In this document: in pieces, positions 55,277 to 64,000 of the stretch
Layout of the letters: each line of letters begins with the position of its first letter
Position numbering within the stretch: position 1 is the first letter of the stretch
Assembly: GCF_014647855.1 (NCBI RefSeq)
Contig: NZ_BMPZ01000003.1
Span: 62,001-126,000 of the forward strand
Direction of reading: 5' to 3'
Source: Shewanella gelidii
Lineage (GTDB): Bacteria; Pseudomonadota; Gammaproteobacteria; Enterobacterales; Shewanellaceae
DNA: 64,000 nt
Notes under the pieces: model-generated
The model's input: the letters and a program-made list of their open reading frames with translations, nothing else
Database searches by the model: none
What the model was told of the DNA's origin: nothing
Made by a program: the position numbers and the translations under genes

Positions 55277-56386
55277 GTGGAATTATTTAACACAGAGTGC
55301 CTCGGGAGACCATTGCGCTTTGAAGCCTCTATGGCTGGCTGGCAACAAGTCTTTTGGGACAACAAAGCGGTCTCAGTCATTGAAGCCAACAGTGAACAAC
55401 CCGCTATCCAATCCCATGAGTTTGAACTCAAACAAGTCTCTCATGCCGGAACCGATGCAGAACGCACGGTGAGCATTCATGTCAAAGTCGAAGTTGATCT
55501 GTGCTGGCAACCCTTTCATTTAAAATATCGAATATTCGTCAACGATCAACTACAAGATGAAGGGGGTCGAACACAGAAACAATTGGAACAATCAGCGCCA
55601 AAACACAAGGTCGCAGCAAAAGCAAAAATTAGCATCATTGGCCTCGCTTCACTTGGGTTTAAGTTGCTCAAAAGCGCCAAAATGATCAAAGTCGTATTGG
55701 CTGGAGCAAGCCTTGCCGCATACTCTTGGTTGTTTTCTCTGCCATTTGCGCTCACCTTGATTGGCTGTCTTATCGTTCATGAATATGGTCATATCAAAGC
55801 GATGCGTTATTTTGGAATGAAAACCAAAGGCATGTACCTGATCCCCTTTATGGGAGGGATGGCTGTCAGCGATGACAAAATTAATACGCGCTGGCAAAAC
55901 GTTGTCATATCCATCATGGGGCCCACTTTTGGGCTATTTATGTCTCTACTTGCACTCATCCTTTACGGCTTAACCGATCACATTTTCTTCGCGGGTATCG
56001 CCGCAATGAATGCACTTTTAAACCTCTTTAACATGCTACCTATTTTACCCCTTGACGGTGGACACATATTAAAAAGCATTAGTTTTTCAATGAATAGTAA
56101 GCTTGGCCTAGCTGTCTGTGCCATTGCTGCGGCACTGGGGATATTTATTAGCTACAGCTTAGGTTTAGCCCTATTTGGTTTTCTACTACTCATTGGTAGC
56201 ATAGAGATTTTTTTAGAATGGAAAACCCGTCATCATAACGACTTAATTCCTTTAGATCGCTACGGTCAAATCTTTTCAACCATTTGGTATGTCGTAACGG
56301 TTGGATTGTTAATTGGTATTATTTGGCTTTTGGCGGGTACAGGCGATGACATATTGGGCCTACCACTCAAAGTGCTACAAAGCTAA
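55277..56386 (+). CDS. Site-2 protease family (M50) membrane protein with N-terminal extension
   Basis: A 369-residue intramembrane metalloprotease homologue. An N-terminal soluble beta-rich domain (about 1-110) of unknown function precedes six or so transmembrane helices. The zinc motif HEYGH is at residues 168-172 and LPLDGGH at 257-263. No PDZ domain is seen, so it is not RseP. It starts with GTG at 55277 after AGGTAAG. Substrate unknown. Downstream is a terminator, so it is monocistronic. Confidence 0.85.
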   Translation: MELFNTECLGRPLRFEASMAGWQQVFWDNKAVSVIEANSEQPAIQSHEFELKQVSHAGTDAERTVSIHVKVEVDLCWQPFHLKYRIFVNDQLQDEGGRTQKQLEQSAPKHKVAAKAKISIIGLASLGFKLLKSAKMIKVVLAGASLAAYSWLFSLPFALTLIGCLIVHEYGHIKAMRYFGMKTKGMYLIPFMGGMAVSDDKINTRWQNVVISIMGPTFGLFMSLLALILYGLTDHIFFAGIAAMNALLNLFNMLPILPLDGGHILKSISFSMNSKLGLAVCAIAAALGIFISYSLGLALFGFLLLIGSIEIFLEWKTRHHNDLIPLDRYGQIFSTIWYVVTVGLLIGIIWLLAGTGDDILGLPLKVLQS

Positions 56387-56427
56387 GCAAGTCCAAATCT
56401 CTTATAATCAAATAACAATTTGGCTCA

Positions 56428-56453
56428 GGCGGCATCAGCATTGCCGCCGTTTT
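56428..56453 (+). terminator. Terminator after the M50 protease gene
   Basis: A GC-rich 6-bp stem, GGCGGC/GCCGCC, with a 9-base loop is followed by GTTTT. Confidence 0.65.
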
Positions 56454-56472
56454 AACGCGATGCTAACGAAAA

Positions 56473-56850
56473 TTACGGGCAACAAGCACTCAAACGCTCA
56501 GGACGTTGTCCCATTTCATTTAATTTGGCTAGGTTTTCACGAATAAACTCAGGGTTTGCAGCAAGGGTATTTTTTAAGACATTCGTGGCCCATGTGGCGA
56601 GCTGAGGATTGACACGATAAAACACCCACTGACCTTGACGACGATCTTGAATAAGCTCCTGTTGCCGCAACAAAGCGAGATGTCGAGAAATTTTGGGCTG
56701 CGGTAAAGCAAGTGCGCTGACGAACTCACACACACAAAGCTCACCCTCATTTAGCATCAACAGTAAACATTTAAGTCGAGTTTCATCCGCTAAACATTTA
56801 TAAAAACTTAACGCGTTAATAGTGCCTTCCCCATTTTTGTTCGTAGCCAC
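56473..56850 (-). CDS. ArsR-family metalloregulator
   Basis: A 125-residue winged-helix repressor. FYKCLADETRLKCLLLML begins the fold and the metal-sensing ELCVCEF (CVC motif, near residue 40) opens the recognition region, as in As(III)/Sb(III)-sensing ArsR. A C-terminal CC pair (SACCP) could add ligands. No arsenic-resistance gene is adjacent; the upstream gene on this side is divergent or unrelated, so its targets are elsewhere. Confidence 0.85.
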   Translation of the reverse strand: MATNKNGEGTINALSFYKCLADETRLKCLLLMLNEGELCVCEFVSALALPQPKISRHLALLRQQELIQDRRQGQWVFYRVNPQLATWATNVLKNTLAANPEFIRENLAKLNEMGQRPERLSACCP

Positions 56851-56890
56851 AGCTTATACCAATAATCACTACGACCTTCAACCGTCTCGA

Positions 56891-58972
56891 CTACGGCCGT
56901 TTGTTTTTAATCTCTTCGATAGTTTGCTCTAACATTTCTGGCGCAACGGGTTTCGCAAAATAAAACCCTTGCACTAAATGGGCTCCATGTTGTCGTAAAC
57001 ACTGTAGCTGCTTGTGCGTTTCTACTCCTTCTGCGACAACTTGCATCCCTAGGTTATCGGCAAGGTTAATCATTGATTTTACAATAGCCAAATTTTTAGA
57101 GTCTTCGGGGAGGTTGTCGATAAAAGATTTGTCGATTTTCAGCGTATGGATCGGCAAGTTTTTTAACTGTGCATAAGAAGAATAGCCGGTTCCAAAATCA
57201 TCAATGGCTAGACGAATGCCGAGTATTTTCAAGCGTTCTAACGTCGCTAAGCAAGTTTCGGTTTCAGTTGTGGACACCAAATACTCTTCGGTCATTTCAA
57301 ATTCTAACAACCCCGTTCGAACTTGTGCGGCCTCAAGGGAAGTTTCAACAAACTCAGTGAAGTGTTGGCTGTGCAATTGTCGCCCCGATACGTTAATTGC
57401 AATACTGAGTTCGCGACGGTTGGTGTTTTGCCATCGCTGAAGCTGTGAAATGGCTTGCTGGATAACCCATTCACCTATCGCAATAATTAGCCCAGTTTCT
57501 TCTGCAATCGGAATAAAGATATTCGGTGGAATCGATGCTTTATCAAATGGTGTCCAACGTAATAACGCTTCCACCCCCACAACCTCTTGAGTATCTATCG
57601 CCACTTTCGGTTGGTAAACCAGCTCGAAATCCTGTTGCTCAATCGCATTTCGCAGCCCATTTTCTATGGTCCACTGGTGTTGTGCTTGTGCCGTTAAGGC
57701 ATGGGAATAAAACGCAAAATGCTGGGCGCTGGCTCGTTTTGCTTGATACATCGCACTATCAGCGTTTCGTTGTAACTCTTCCGCCGAGGTCCCATTATCT
57801 GGAAATAAGCAGATACCGATACTGCCGCGAGCATAGGCAGTCTTGCATTTGAGGGCAAAAGGCGCTTCAAATATATCGAGTAGCTGATGAGTCATCAGCA
57901 ACGCCTCCTCATCTTGCTTAATGGGCTCTAATATAATGGCAAATTCATCGCCTCCGAGTCGCGCCAATAGATCATAAGTTCTCAATTTACTCGTGATACG
58001 TTTAGCAACTTCTTGCAGCAACAAATCGCCCATATCATGACCGAGAGAATCATTGATGTTCTTAAACCGATCAAGGTCGATATAAAGCAGAGCTAGCTTT
58101 GTTTGATTGCGCTTTGCCCTGACAATCGAAGATTCAAGCTGCTGCTGAAACAAAACTCGATTGGGCAAATCAGTAAGTGGGTCATGGTGCGCTATATGGG
58201 TGATTTGGGCTTGAGACTCTTTTAGTTCAGAGATGTCTTGCAACACACCAGATAAGTACTCTACGCCGTCATCAACGACTACTTGCCCCTGCATATGGGC
58301 ATGAACTAAGCGTTCATTAAGTAGAATCATGCGAACATCGAGATCAAATCGCTGTCTGGTGTTGATCGCATTTTGAAATAGCGCTTTCACATGCAATCGT
58401 TCACTGGGATGTACCAAATTAAGAAATCGACTCAACCCATGGGGGAACTCAATATCGTCCAATTGGAACATCTTAGCAAGCGGCCGAGAAATCTGCAGAA
58501 CATCTTGTTGTAAATCAAGGCGCCAATGCCCAAGTTTGGCAAACTCCTGCGCATACTCAAGCTTGCTTTCACTTGCTTTCAACGCTTTAAAATTTCGACT
58601 TGAACGTAAAACGTAGCGCACATGATGGGCTATCAAAGCCCAGTTAATCGGCTTGACGATGAAATCAGTTGCACCAAATTGGTAGGCTTGCTCAATGGAC
58701 GCCGTATCGTCTTTACCAGTAATCATCACAATCGGCACATCCGCCCCTTTTGGGGTTCGCCGGATTGCTTTACACACTTCAAATCCATTGCACTTTGGTA
58801 AGTCGACATCCAGCAATACAAGTTCTGGTAGATGGCGTTCAAACTGCTGCATGGCTTCTTCACCATCGACAGCTTCAATCGTGCTGACCCCAAGCGAGAC
58901 CAAAGCTTGCACGAGAAGCAATCGAGTCATTTCATCATCATCAACAATCAGAATTGTTTCATTGAGATGCAT
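56891..58972 (-). CDS. Response regulator with GGDEF and EAL domains
   Basis: A 693-residue c-di-GMP protein. It has an N-terminal REC domain (about 5-120) with phospho-acceptor Asp in [11 protein letters not shown], a PAS-like domain (about 130-250), GGDEF (about 260-420) with [11 protein letters not shown], and EAL (about 435-685) with VEALLRW and DDFGTGYSS. Both catalytic motifs are intact. It overlaps the hybrid kinase gene by 14 bp, so the kinase is the likely phosphodonor. Last gene of the TonB-YfiR-kinase-GGDEF/EAL operon. Confidence 0.92.
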   Translation of the reverse strand: MHLNETILIVDDDEMTRLLLVQALVSLGVSTIEAVDGEEAMQQFERHLPELVLLDVDLPKCNGFEVCKAIRRTPKGADVPIVMITGKDDTASIEQAYQFGATDFIVKPINWALIAHHVRYVLRSSRNFKALKASESKLEYAQEFAKLGHWRLDLQQDVLQISRPLAKMFQLDDIEFPHGLSRFLNLVHPSERLHVKALFQNAINTRQRFDLDVRMILLNERLVHAHMQGQVVVDDGVEYLSGVLQDISELKESQAQITHIAHHDPLTDLPNRVLFQQQLESSIVRAKRNQTKLALLYIDLDRFKNINDSLGHDMGDLLLQEVAKRITSKLRTYDLLARLGGDEFAIILEPIKQDEEALLMTHQLLDIFEAPFALKCKTAYARGSIGICLFPDNGTSAEELQRNADSAMYQAKRASAQHFAFYSHALTAQAQHQWTIENGLRNAIEQQDFELVYQPKVAIDTQEVVGVEALLRWTPFDKASIPPNIFIPIAEETGLIIAIGEWVIQQAISQLQRWQNTNRRELSIAINVSGRQLHSQHFTEFVETSLEAAQVRTGLLEFEMTEEYLVSTTETETCLATLERLKILGIRLAIDDFGTGYSSYAQLKNLPIHTLKIDKSFIDNLPEDSKNLAIVKSMINLADNLGMQVVAEGVETHKQLQCLRQHGAHLVQGFYFAKPVAPEMLEQTIEEIKNKRP

Positions 58973-61733
58973 CTGTGACTCCTTTTTCTGCGGCCTGCAA
59001 TTGTTGCTTAGTGAAATACTGCATCACCAACTGAGCTTGATGACGAATATCGACGATCAAGAGGTTCATTGTATGAACGTCTTCCTGTTCGGCGGCCTCT
59101 TCCAATTGGCGGCATAAACTTGATAACTCCGTAGCCCCCACATTGGCACAACTCGACTTTAAAGAATGGGCGACTTGGCGGCAGTTATTTGGCACCAGAG
59201 TTTCATTGGAAAAGAGTTCTAATGCCTGAGAAAGCGAACCCAAAAAGAGCTCTATCACCTTCTCCACCAACGCTGCTGCTTGTTGCGGACTCGCTTGCAA
59301 AGATGCAATGCGCTCCAGGGCGGCGGGATCCACAATTGAGTCCGATTCCGTCGCTTCACTCACTTGACGGTGAGACTCAGCAAAACTACTTCTCGGAGTG
59401 ATCAGCCAAGGAATTAAGGTGTCAAATAGCTGCTCACGTGAAAATGGCTTACTTAAATAGCCGTTCATTCCTGCTGCAACACACTGCTCTCGATCTCCTT
59501 CCACTGCATTCGCAGTCACTGCCAGTATGGGTAAGTTTGATTCAACAGCGCCAGAAGATTCAAGCGCACGAATTTGCTTTGTTGCTTGTAAGCCATCCAT
59601 TTGCGGCATCTGCATATCCATCAACACCAGATCGTAAACCCGGCTTTGTATAGCCTCAACCGCCTCTAAACCATGACTAACCAAATCAACCTGCAAACCG
59701 AACGACTCCAGCATTGCCAGTGCAACCTGTTGATTTACCAGGTTATCTTCTGCAACTAAAATTCGATAAGGATAAGCGAAGTGCAAGGCTTGATTGTCAG
59801 CAGTATCGACGGCCTCATCTACAGTTAACACCGACTGTAAAGCACGGATGAGTTCTCTTTTTAATACCGGTTTATGCAATAAATGGTCAATTTGTTTACT
59901 GTGGATTGTTTTACGATCCGTCACCATTGAGCTCAGCATGATGGTTTTTGGGGGCTGCTTAAACTGTCGTTCACGAATACGTTGCGCCAACTCTAAGCCA
60001 TTCATCGACGGCATGTGCATGTCGAGGAATACAAGCTCAAATTGTCGCTGACCTTTTTCCGCAGCATCAAGCATACTCAGTGCTTGGTGACCGTCATTGG
60101 CAAACTCGCAAGTGACACCTAATGCACTTAAATGTTCTGCGAGCACTTGCTGATTAACGGTATTGTCATCGACAACCAACATCTGCCGACCTTGTAAACA
60201 GGACAGTGACTCAGGAATATGTTGCTCAACTGACGCGACTGCAACTAAGGGTAAGCAAAATGAAAAGTTACTCCCTTGGCCGGCCACCGAATCCACGACT
60301 AACTCACCCCCCATCATTTCGATTAACTGCCTCGCAATGGACAGCCCTAACCCTGTGCCCCCATATTTGCGATTGATGGTGCTGTCTTCTTGCTGAAATG
60401 CGCTAAAAATATGGCCTATCTTATCTTTGGAAATACCAATCCCAGTGTCTTCGACTTCAAAGCGGATTTTCAAATCATCGGTTTGACTTACTTTTAAAGT
60501 AATCGAGCCCGACTCAGTAAATTTAATCGCATTGCTCAATAGGTTGGTCAAAATCTGTTGAATTCGTATCGGGTCCCCTTGAAATGTACTATGGAGCTCA
60601 GGCGCAACCAAAATTTGCAAGGCCAACCGCTTCCTTTGAGCTTGCTCTGTGTAGAGAACAGCCAAATCTTCAATCATTTCAATTAGGTTAAACTGCACCT
60701 TTTCAATTTCCACTTTACCAGCTTCAATTTTCGAAAAGTCCAGAATGTCATTAATGATAGCAAGTAAGTTTTTGCCCGATAGATATAAAGCTTCTGAAAA
60801 CCTTTGCTGTCGAGGATCAAGCTGCGTATCCCGCAGCACTTCAGCCATCCCTAAAACGCCATTCATTGGCGTTCTGATTTCATGACTCATGGTTGCCAAA
60901 AATTCACTCTTTGCTTTACTTGCTGCTTCAGCCTTCTCCTTTGCCAATAATAACTCTTCGGTACGGGCTGCAACTTCATTCTCTAAGTTTTCACCATGCT
61001 CTTCTAATGCCTGATCGCGCTGCTCCACTTGCTCCAACATCATATTGAACCCTTGGATCAGGGAGCCGATTTCATCTTCTCGAGCTTGCTCAATCCGCAC
61101 GTGGTAATTTTTGTCTGCAGAAACCTGCCGCATCACCTGCGTAAGGTGAATGAGTGGGCTAGATATTTTTCGCTGCAATCGAATGGCTAACATCAGTGCA
61201 ACAATGGTTCCGAAGATGACAAAAATCGGCGCTAATGAAGCCTGTACCAGTAATTGATGAGTCAACTGGCTCTGATCATTCAATAACATCACAAAACCAA
61301 GCAATTGCCCATTGAGTTTTACCGGCTCAATATGCAATAAAACTTCGTCCGTTTGTAAACGTTGAAGCTCTTCAAGTGAGTGAGTGGCCAAGCCATAGAG
61401 CGAATGCCTCTCAAAACTAGGCTGTATATATTCCGCGAGTGAATTCCCAAACTGGTCATATATTTTCGCCATAGAAATATCGGGCTTCACAGCTAAGCTA
61501 TCTAATGTTTCTTGCGCTGTTTGGGTATCCATAAAGCTCACCGCTGCCGTACTTTGAACCGCGACAATTTTGGAGAGCGTTTCTAGCTGGGTTTTCGCCG
61601 ATTCATGGCTATAAAAATATTGTAAGGCACCAAACAAACAAACAATGGTAATCGCGACGATAGTGCCAGAAATCAGCCCAATTCCCGTTAGCTGTTGACG
61701 TAAAGATAGTCGCGAATAATGTGGTAAGCCCAT
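58959..61733 (-). CDS. Hybrid sensor histidine kinase (CHASE8-HAMP-HK-REC-REC-HPt)
   Basis: A 924-residue sensor. Transmembrane helices near 15-38 and 168-188 flank a periplasmic CHASE8-like domain ([17 protein letters not shown]). Then come HAMP (about 190-240), HisKA with [14 protein letters not shown] (about 285), HATPase (about 385-500, with GGTGLGLSI), REC1 with [16 protein letters not shown]2 with [13 protein letters not shown], and a C-terminal HPt with [14 protein letters not shown]. This is a full internal phosphorelay. It abuts the YfiR-like gene and overlaps the GGDEF/EAL response regulator, its likely output. Confidence 0.93.
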   Translation of the reverse strand: MGLPHYSRLSLRQQLTGIGLISGTIVAITIVCLFGALQYFYSHESAKTQLETLSKIVAVQSTAAVSFMDTQTAQETLDSLAVKPDISMAKIYDQFGNSLAEYIQPSFERHSLYGLATHSLEELQRLQTDEVLLHIEPVKLNGQLLGFVMLLNDQSQLTHQLLVQASLAPIFVIFGTIVALMLAIRLQRKISSPLIHLTQVMRQVSADKNYHVRIEQAREDEIGSLIQGFNMMLEQVEQRDQALEEHGENLENEVAARTEELLLAKEKAEAASKAKSEFLATMSHEIRTPMNGVLGMAEVLRDTQLDPRQQRFSEALYLSGKNLLAIINDILDFSKIEAGKVEIEKVQFNLIEMIEDLAVLYTEQAQRKRLALQILVAPELHSTFQGDPIRIQQILTNLLSNAIKFTESGSITLKVSQTDDLKIRFEVEDTGIGISKDKIGHIFSAFQQEDSTINRKYGGTGLGLSIARQLIEMMGGELVVDSVAGQGSNFSFCLPLVAVASVEQHIPESLSCLQGRQMLVVDDNTVNQQVLAEHLSALGVTCEFANDGHQALSMLDAAEKGQRQFELVFLDMHMPSMNGLELAQRIRERQFKQPPKTIMLSSMVTDRKTIHSKQIDHLLHKPVLKRELIRALQSVLTVDEAVDTADNQALHFAYPYRILVAEDNLVNQQVALAMLESFGLQVDLVSHGLEAVEAIQSRVYDLVLMDMQMPQMDGLQATKQIRALESSGAVESNLPILAVTANAVEGDREQCVAAGMNGYLSKPFSREQLFDTLIPWLITPRSSFAESHRQVSEATESDSIVDPAALERIASLQASPQQAAALVEKVIELFLGSLSQALELFSNETLVPNNCRQVAHSLKSSCANVGATELSSLCRQLEEAAEQEDVHTMNLLIVDIRHQAQLVMQYFTKQQLQAAEKGVTDASQ

Positions 61734-62296
61734 TAGCGGCGCCCTCCCTGCTGTTCAACTTGAATCGCGAGTTTCATCAAGTTCGAACTGAAAGTCAGGT
61801 CAGAGGAGCGAAGCTGGTCCATGTTCACTTCAAAACGCAAACGTTTATTGAGCTGTTTGAAATTCACCATACCGCCACTGCTGATAAAACTTGGGTCATC
61901 CCCTATCGTTAACAAGCTGCGCATTGGTAGCAAATCAAAAAGGTAGCGGAAACGTTTCCGTTCCTGCGGACTGATATATAGCAGGTGGCATTTTGAAAAC
62001 TCTGCCTGTTCGGTTGGCGAGTTCAATACAATTGGGTGGCTGTCGACCAATTTACCTTCTAGCTTTTTTAGCTCGGAGACAACATCACCACGCCCATATA
62101 CACATAAAATTAACGACTCATCGTTACGATGCCAGGTTCCCTCTGGCCATCGAGTAAACTTGGCAATGTTGTAAATATAAGCAGATTTTAAACTGGCAAG
62201 TTGCGGCGACGATTTCGGTGCAGCCTGCAGCTCAGTCATCCCCAGCCAAATGAAGGCGACTGTAAAAATCCCACTAACAATTTTTAAAGGATTCAT
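61733..62296 (-). CDS. YfiR/DUF4154-family periplasmic protein
   Basis: A 187-residue secreted protein (signal ending near LQAAPK). The mature part matches the YfiR family: [20 protein letters not shown] near the start, then [22 protein letters not shown] and the C-terminal [17 protein letters not shown]. In Pseudomonas YfiR controls the activity of the cyclase YfiN from the periplasm. Here the operon has a hybrid kinase in place of YfiN, so it may control the kinase. It ends 1 bp into the kinase start and starts 10 bp after the receptor gene. Confidence 0.88.
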   Translation of the reverse strand: MNPLKIVSGIFTVAFIWLGMTELQAAPKSSPQLASLKSAYIYNIAKFTRWPEGTWHRNDESLILCVYGRGDVVSELKKLEGKLVDSHPIVLNSPTEQAEFSKCHLLYISPQERKRFRYLFDLLPMRSLLTIGDDPSFISSGGMVNFKQLNKRLRFEVNMDQLRSSDLTFSSNLMKLAIQVEQQGGRR

Positions 62297-62305
62297 TTCA
62301 CTAGG

Positions 62306-64000
62306 TTACCAAGCATAAACAGCTTTCAAGAAAGCACTACGCTCTATTTGAGTCGGCACGGGCCAAGATTCAGAGATAAACTCTTGATGCTCATCTTTTA
62401 AAAGGTTTCGTCCCACCAATGACAACTCAAGGTGTTCACTAGCACGCCATGATAGCCTTAAATCGGCATTCACTTGACTATCAATATGAAACTCTTGTAA
62501 AACCGGCGTTCTTACCCAGCTTCGCTCTCCGGAATAAAAAAGGCGCACATCGAGCTCTACGTTGTCAGCCAGATCGAAAGCCCCCCATATGGATGCTAAA
62601 TGATTCGGTGAGCGATCCTCATCGGCAGAAATTTGGCTCGCACCAACAAGAGAATCACGACCAAGCAACTTGTCTTCCAGTTGGGTATCAATATAACTAT
62701 AGACAAATCGGTACTGGGCTGACTCACTTGCTTGCCACCGCGCCAAGACTTCAACGCCTTGACTATGGCCTTCAATGCTATTCTCAGACTCTAAGTCAAT
62801 GGCAATGAATGGTTGCATACCAATGACATCAATTGGCGGTACACTTGGGTCAAAATAGATTGGAAGATAGTTTCGAAGATCTGAGTACTCGTTATAAAAC
62901 GCTGCGACATCAAATGCTAAGTTGGGGGCTGCTTGCCAACGCCAACCAAGCTCGTATGCATCGACTTGCTCTGCACCAAACTCTGATTGCCCATTGACCT
63001 GAATCCTTGTTGGAAGTGGTGCGAGTCCTACCGGGGGACTCGTTTCCAAAATTAACTCGACTTGCGTTTCTGCAAAGGATGGCGTGCGTTTTGCCCGAGA
63101 AATAGCCCCCCACAAAGTCGTTGCCGTATTGGGTTGCCAGCTTGCTCGAACATTGGGCTGAACTTCACTATCACCGTTTTCAAAGCCATCAATTTTAACA
63201 CCGGCGGTTAAAGACAGATGTTGTTCAGGAAACGTCACCGTATCTTGTGCAAATAAATTCCAACTATAAACATCATCACGAACGCTCTGCAAAATGATCA
63301 TGCTTGGTAGAATTTCGGTTTCACTCCAGCGTACACCACCGCCCCAAACCACTTCATGATCAACGCGAGGAGCGAACTGATGTTGGAACTCAATATTGGC
63401 AGTATCACGATGTTCGGTCAGCTTTCCATCGACACGGTCATAATAGTCATAGCTGAATTGTAGCTGTAGCTCAGAGTCTAAGCCGGTAATTTTATGCCAT
63501 CGCGCCTGAATTTTTGCGCCTTCTCCTTCTAATGTATCTTCAACTAACGAATTCAAAAAAGGCGATTCAAATAGAGGGAAAGTATGCTCTTGGTTAATAT
63601 CGTTACGATACAAATCTGCTTGTACCGTCAGCCATTGCTCACTAGAGATTTGCCAGTCAATACGTCCGCCCAATTGCTTATATTCTGCATCGTTATGTTG
63701 CTTTCGGCCTGCCTCAAGCATTGGTCCCGAAGCAGAAATGCCTCCATCTAACTGTTTAGATTTGGCATAAGCCCGCGCTTTAACAGCATCACTGAACACG
63801 TAATCACCACTGATATTGGCAATATGCTTAATTTCGTTACCGGCGGTGATTGCAACAGCGGCGCGATTTTCATCATATGCCTCACGAGTGATAATATTAA
63901 TCACACCGTTTACAGCATTCGCTCCCCACAGCGTTGCACCAGGACCGCGAATCACTTCGATTCGCTCAATATCTGCAATCGAGTAGTCAAAATTTTCCCA
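62306..64000 (-). CDS. TonB-dependent outer-membrane receptor, 5' end outside window
   Basis: The frame is open through base 64000, so the true start is upstream of the window. At least 565 residues are visible. They begin within the plug domain, IERIEVIRGPGATLWGANAV, a classical TonB-receptor plug signature, and continue as a 22-strand-type barrel to an aromatic C-terminus (FLKAVYAW). The ligand is unknown. It heads an operon with YfiR-, hybrid-kinase- and GGDEF/EAL-encoding genes, implying that ligand occupancy may feed into c-di-GMP signalling. Confidence 0.9.
   Translation of the reverse strand, partial: WENFDYSIADIERIEVIRGPGATLWGANAVNGVINIITREAYDENRAAVAITAGNEIKHIANISGDYVFSDAVKARAYAKSKQLDGGISASGPMLEAGRKQHNDAEYKQLGGRIDWQISSEQWLTVQADLYRNDINQEHTFPLFESPFLNSLVEDTLEGEGAKIQARWHKITGLDSELQLQFSYDYYDRVDGKLTEHRDTANIEFQHQFAPRVDHEVVWGGGVRWSETEILPSMIILQSVRDDVYSWNLFAQDTVTFPEQHLSLTAGVKIDGFENGDSEVQPNVRASWQPNTATTLWGAISRAKRTPSFAETQVELILETSPPVGLAPLPTRIQVNGQSEFGAEQVDAYELGWRWQAAPNLAFDVAAFYNEYSDLRNYLPIYFDPSVPPIDVIGMQPFIAIDLESENSIEGHSQGVEVLARWQASESAQYRFVYSYIDTQLEDKLLGRDSLVGASQISADEDRSPNHLASIWGAFDLADNVELDVRLFYSGERSWVRTPVLQEFHIDSQVNADLRLSWRASEHLELSLVGRNLLKDEHQEFISESWPVPTQIERSAFLKAVYAW

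Overview
The window is chromosomal DNA of a marine-type gammaproteobacterium. Gene content points to the Alteromonadales/Shewanella side of the class. The evidence is a napDAGHB-type periplasmic nitrate reductase cluster, a single-chain acetyl-CoA carboxylase of about 1516 residues with a divergent LysR gene, a GlyGly-CTERM extracellular nuclease, an mpl-ubiX-hpt / yadGH block and an sprT-rsmE-gshB block. Species cannot be named from the sequence alone. No rRNA, tRNA, CRISPR array, integrase or insertion sequence was seen.

Layout. 0-7 kb: a partial VOC-family gene with a divergent LysR gene, a stand-alone (p)ppGpp-hydrolase-like HD protein, the ABC exporter yadGH, and the leftward mpl-ubiX-hpt operon. 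7-15.7 kb: the exeM-like nuclease, two membrane proteins, serA, a DUF3224 protein, ygfZ, a DksA-like zinc protein and a UPF0227 esterase. 15.7-19.7 kb: a nitrate-type ABC importer (binding protein, permease, ATPase). 19.7-20.3 kb: an intergenic stretch rich in strong hairpins, with a candidate small RNA and a 28-codon ORF. 20.3-25.8 kb: an unknown membrane protein and an AttEFGH-like operon (LolD-type ATPase, FtsX-type permease, AttH-like lipoprotein). 25.8-31.1 kb: napDAGHB behind a promoter region with CRP-like and NarP-like sites. 31.2-34.9 kb: small unknown genes, two related small-RNA-like units on the minus strand on either side of a LysR gene, and grcA behind a perfect FNR site. 35.3-36.9 kb: a subclass B1 metallo-beta-lactamase gene and a small lipoprotein gene in AT-rich surroundings. 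37-42.6 kb: the fused acetyl-CoA carboxylase and its LysR neighbour. 42.7-47.8 kb: a C15-family protein, sprT, rsmE, gshB and an alkaline phosphatase. 47.9-52 kb and 56.9-64 kb: two envelope-to-c-di-GMP signalling operons. Between them lie rsmC, a FapA-like gene, an M50 protease and an ArsR regulator.

Functional themes. One theme is nitrate use and low-oxygen metabolism: the nitrate-type importer, Nap, and FNR-linked grcA. Nap here lacks napC, so electrons would have to enter through NapGH or a CymA-like donor elsewhere. Another is surface sensing linked to c-di-GMP, where outer-membrane proteins are encoded with periplasmic proteins and GGDEF/EAL enzymes. The features I rate most worth checking are the paired small-RNA-like units at 32.2 and 33.7 kb, the hairpin cluster at 19.9-20.25 kb, the chromosomal B1 beta-lactamase, and the promoter architecture upstream of nap and grcA.
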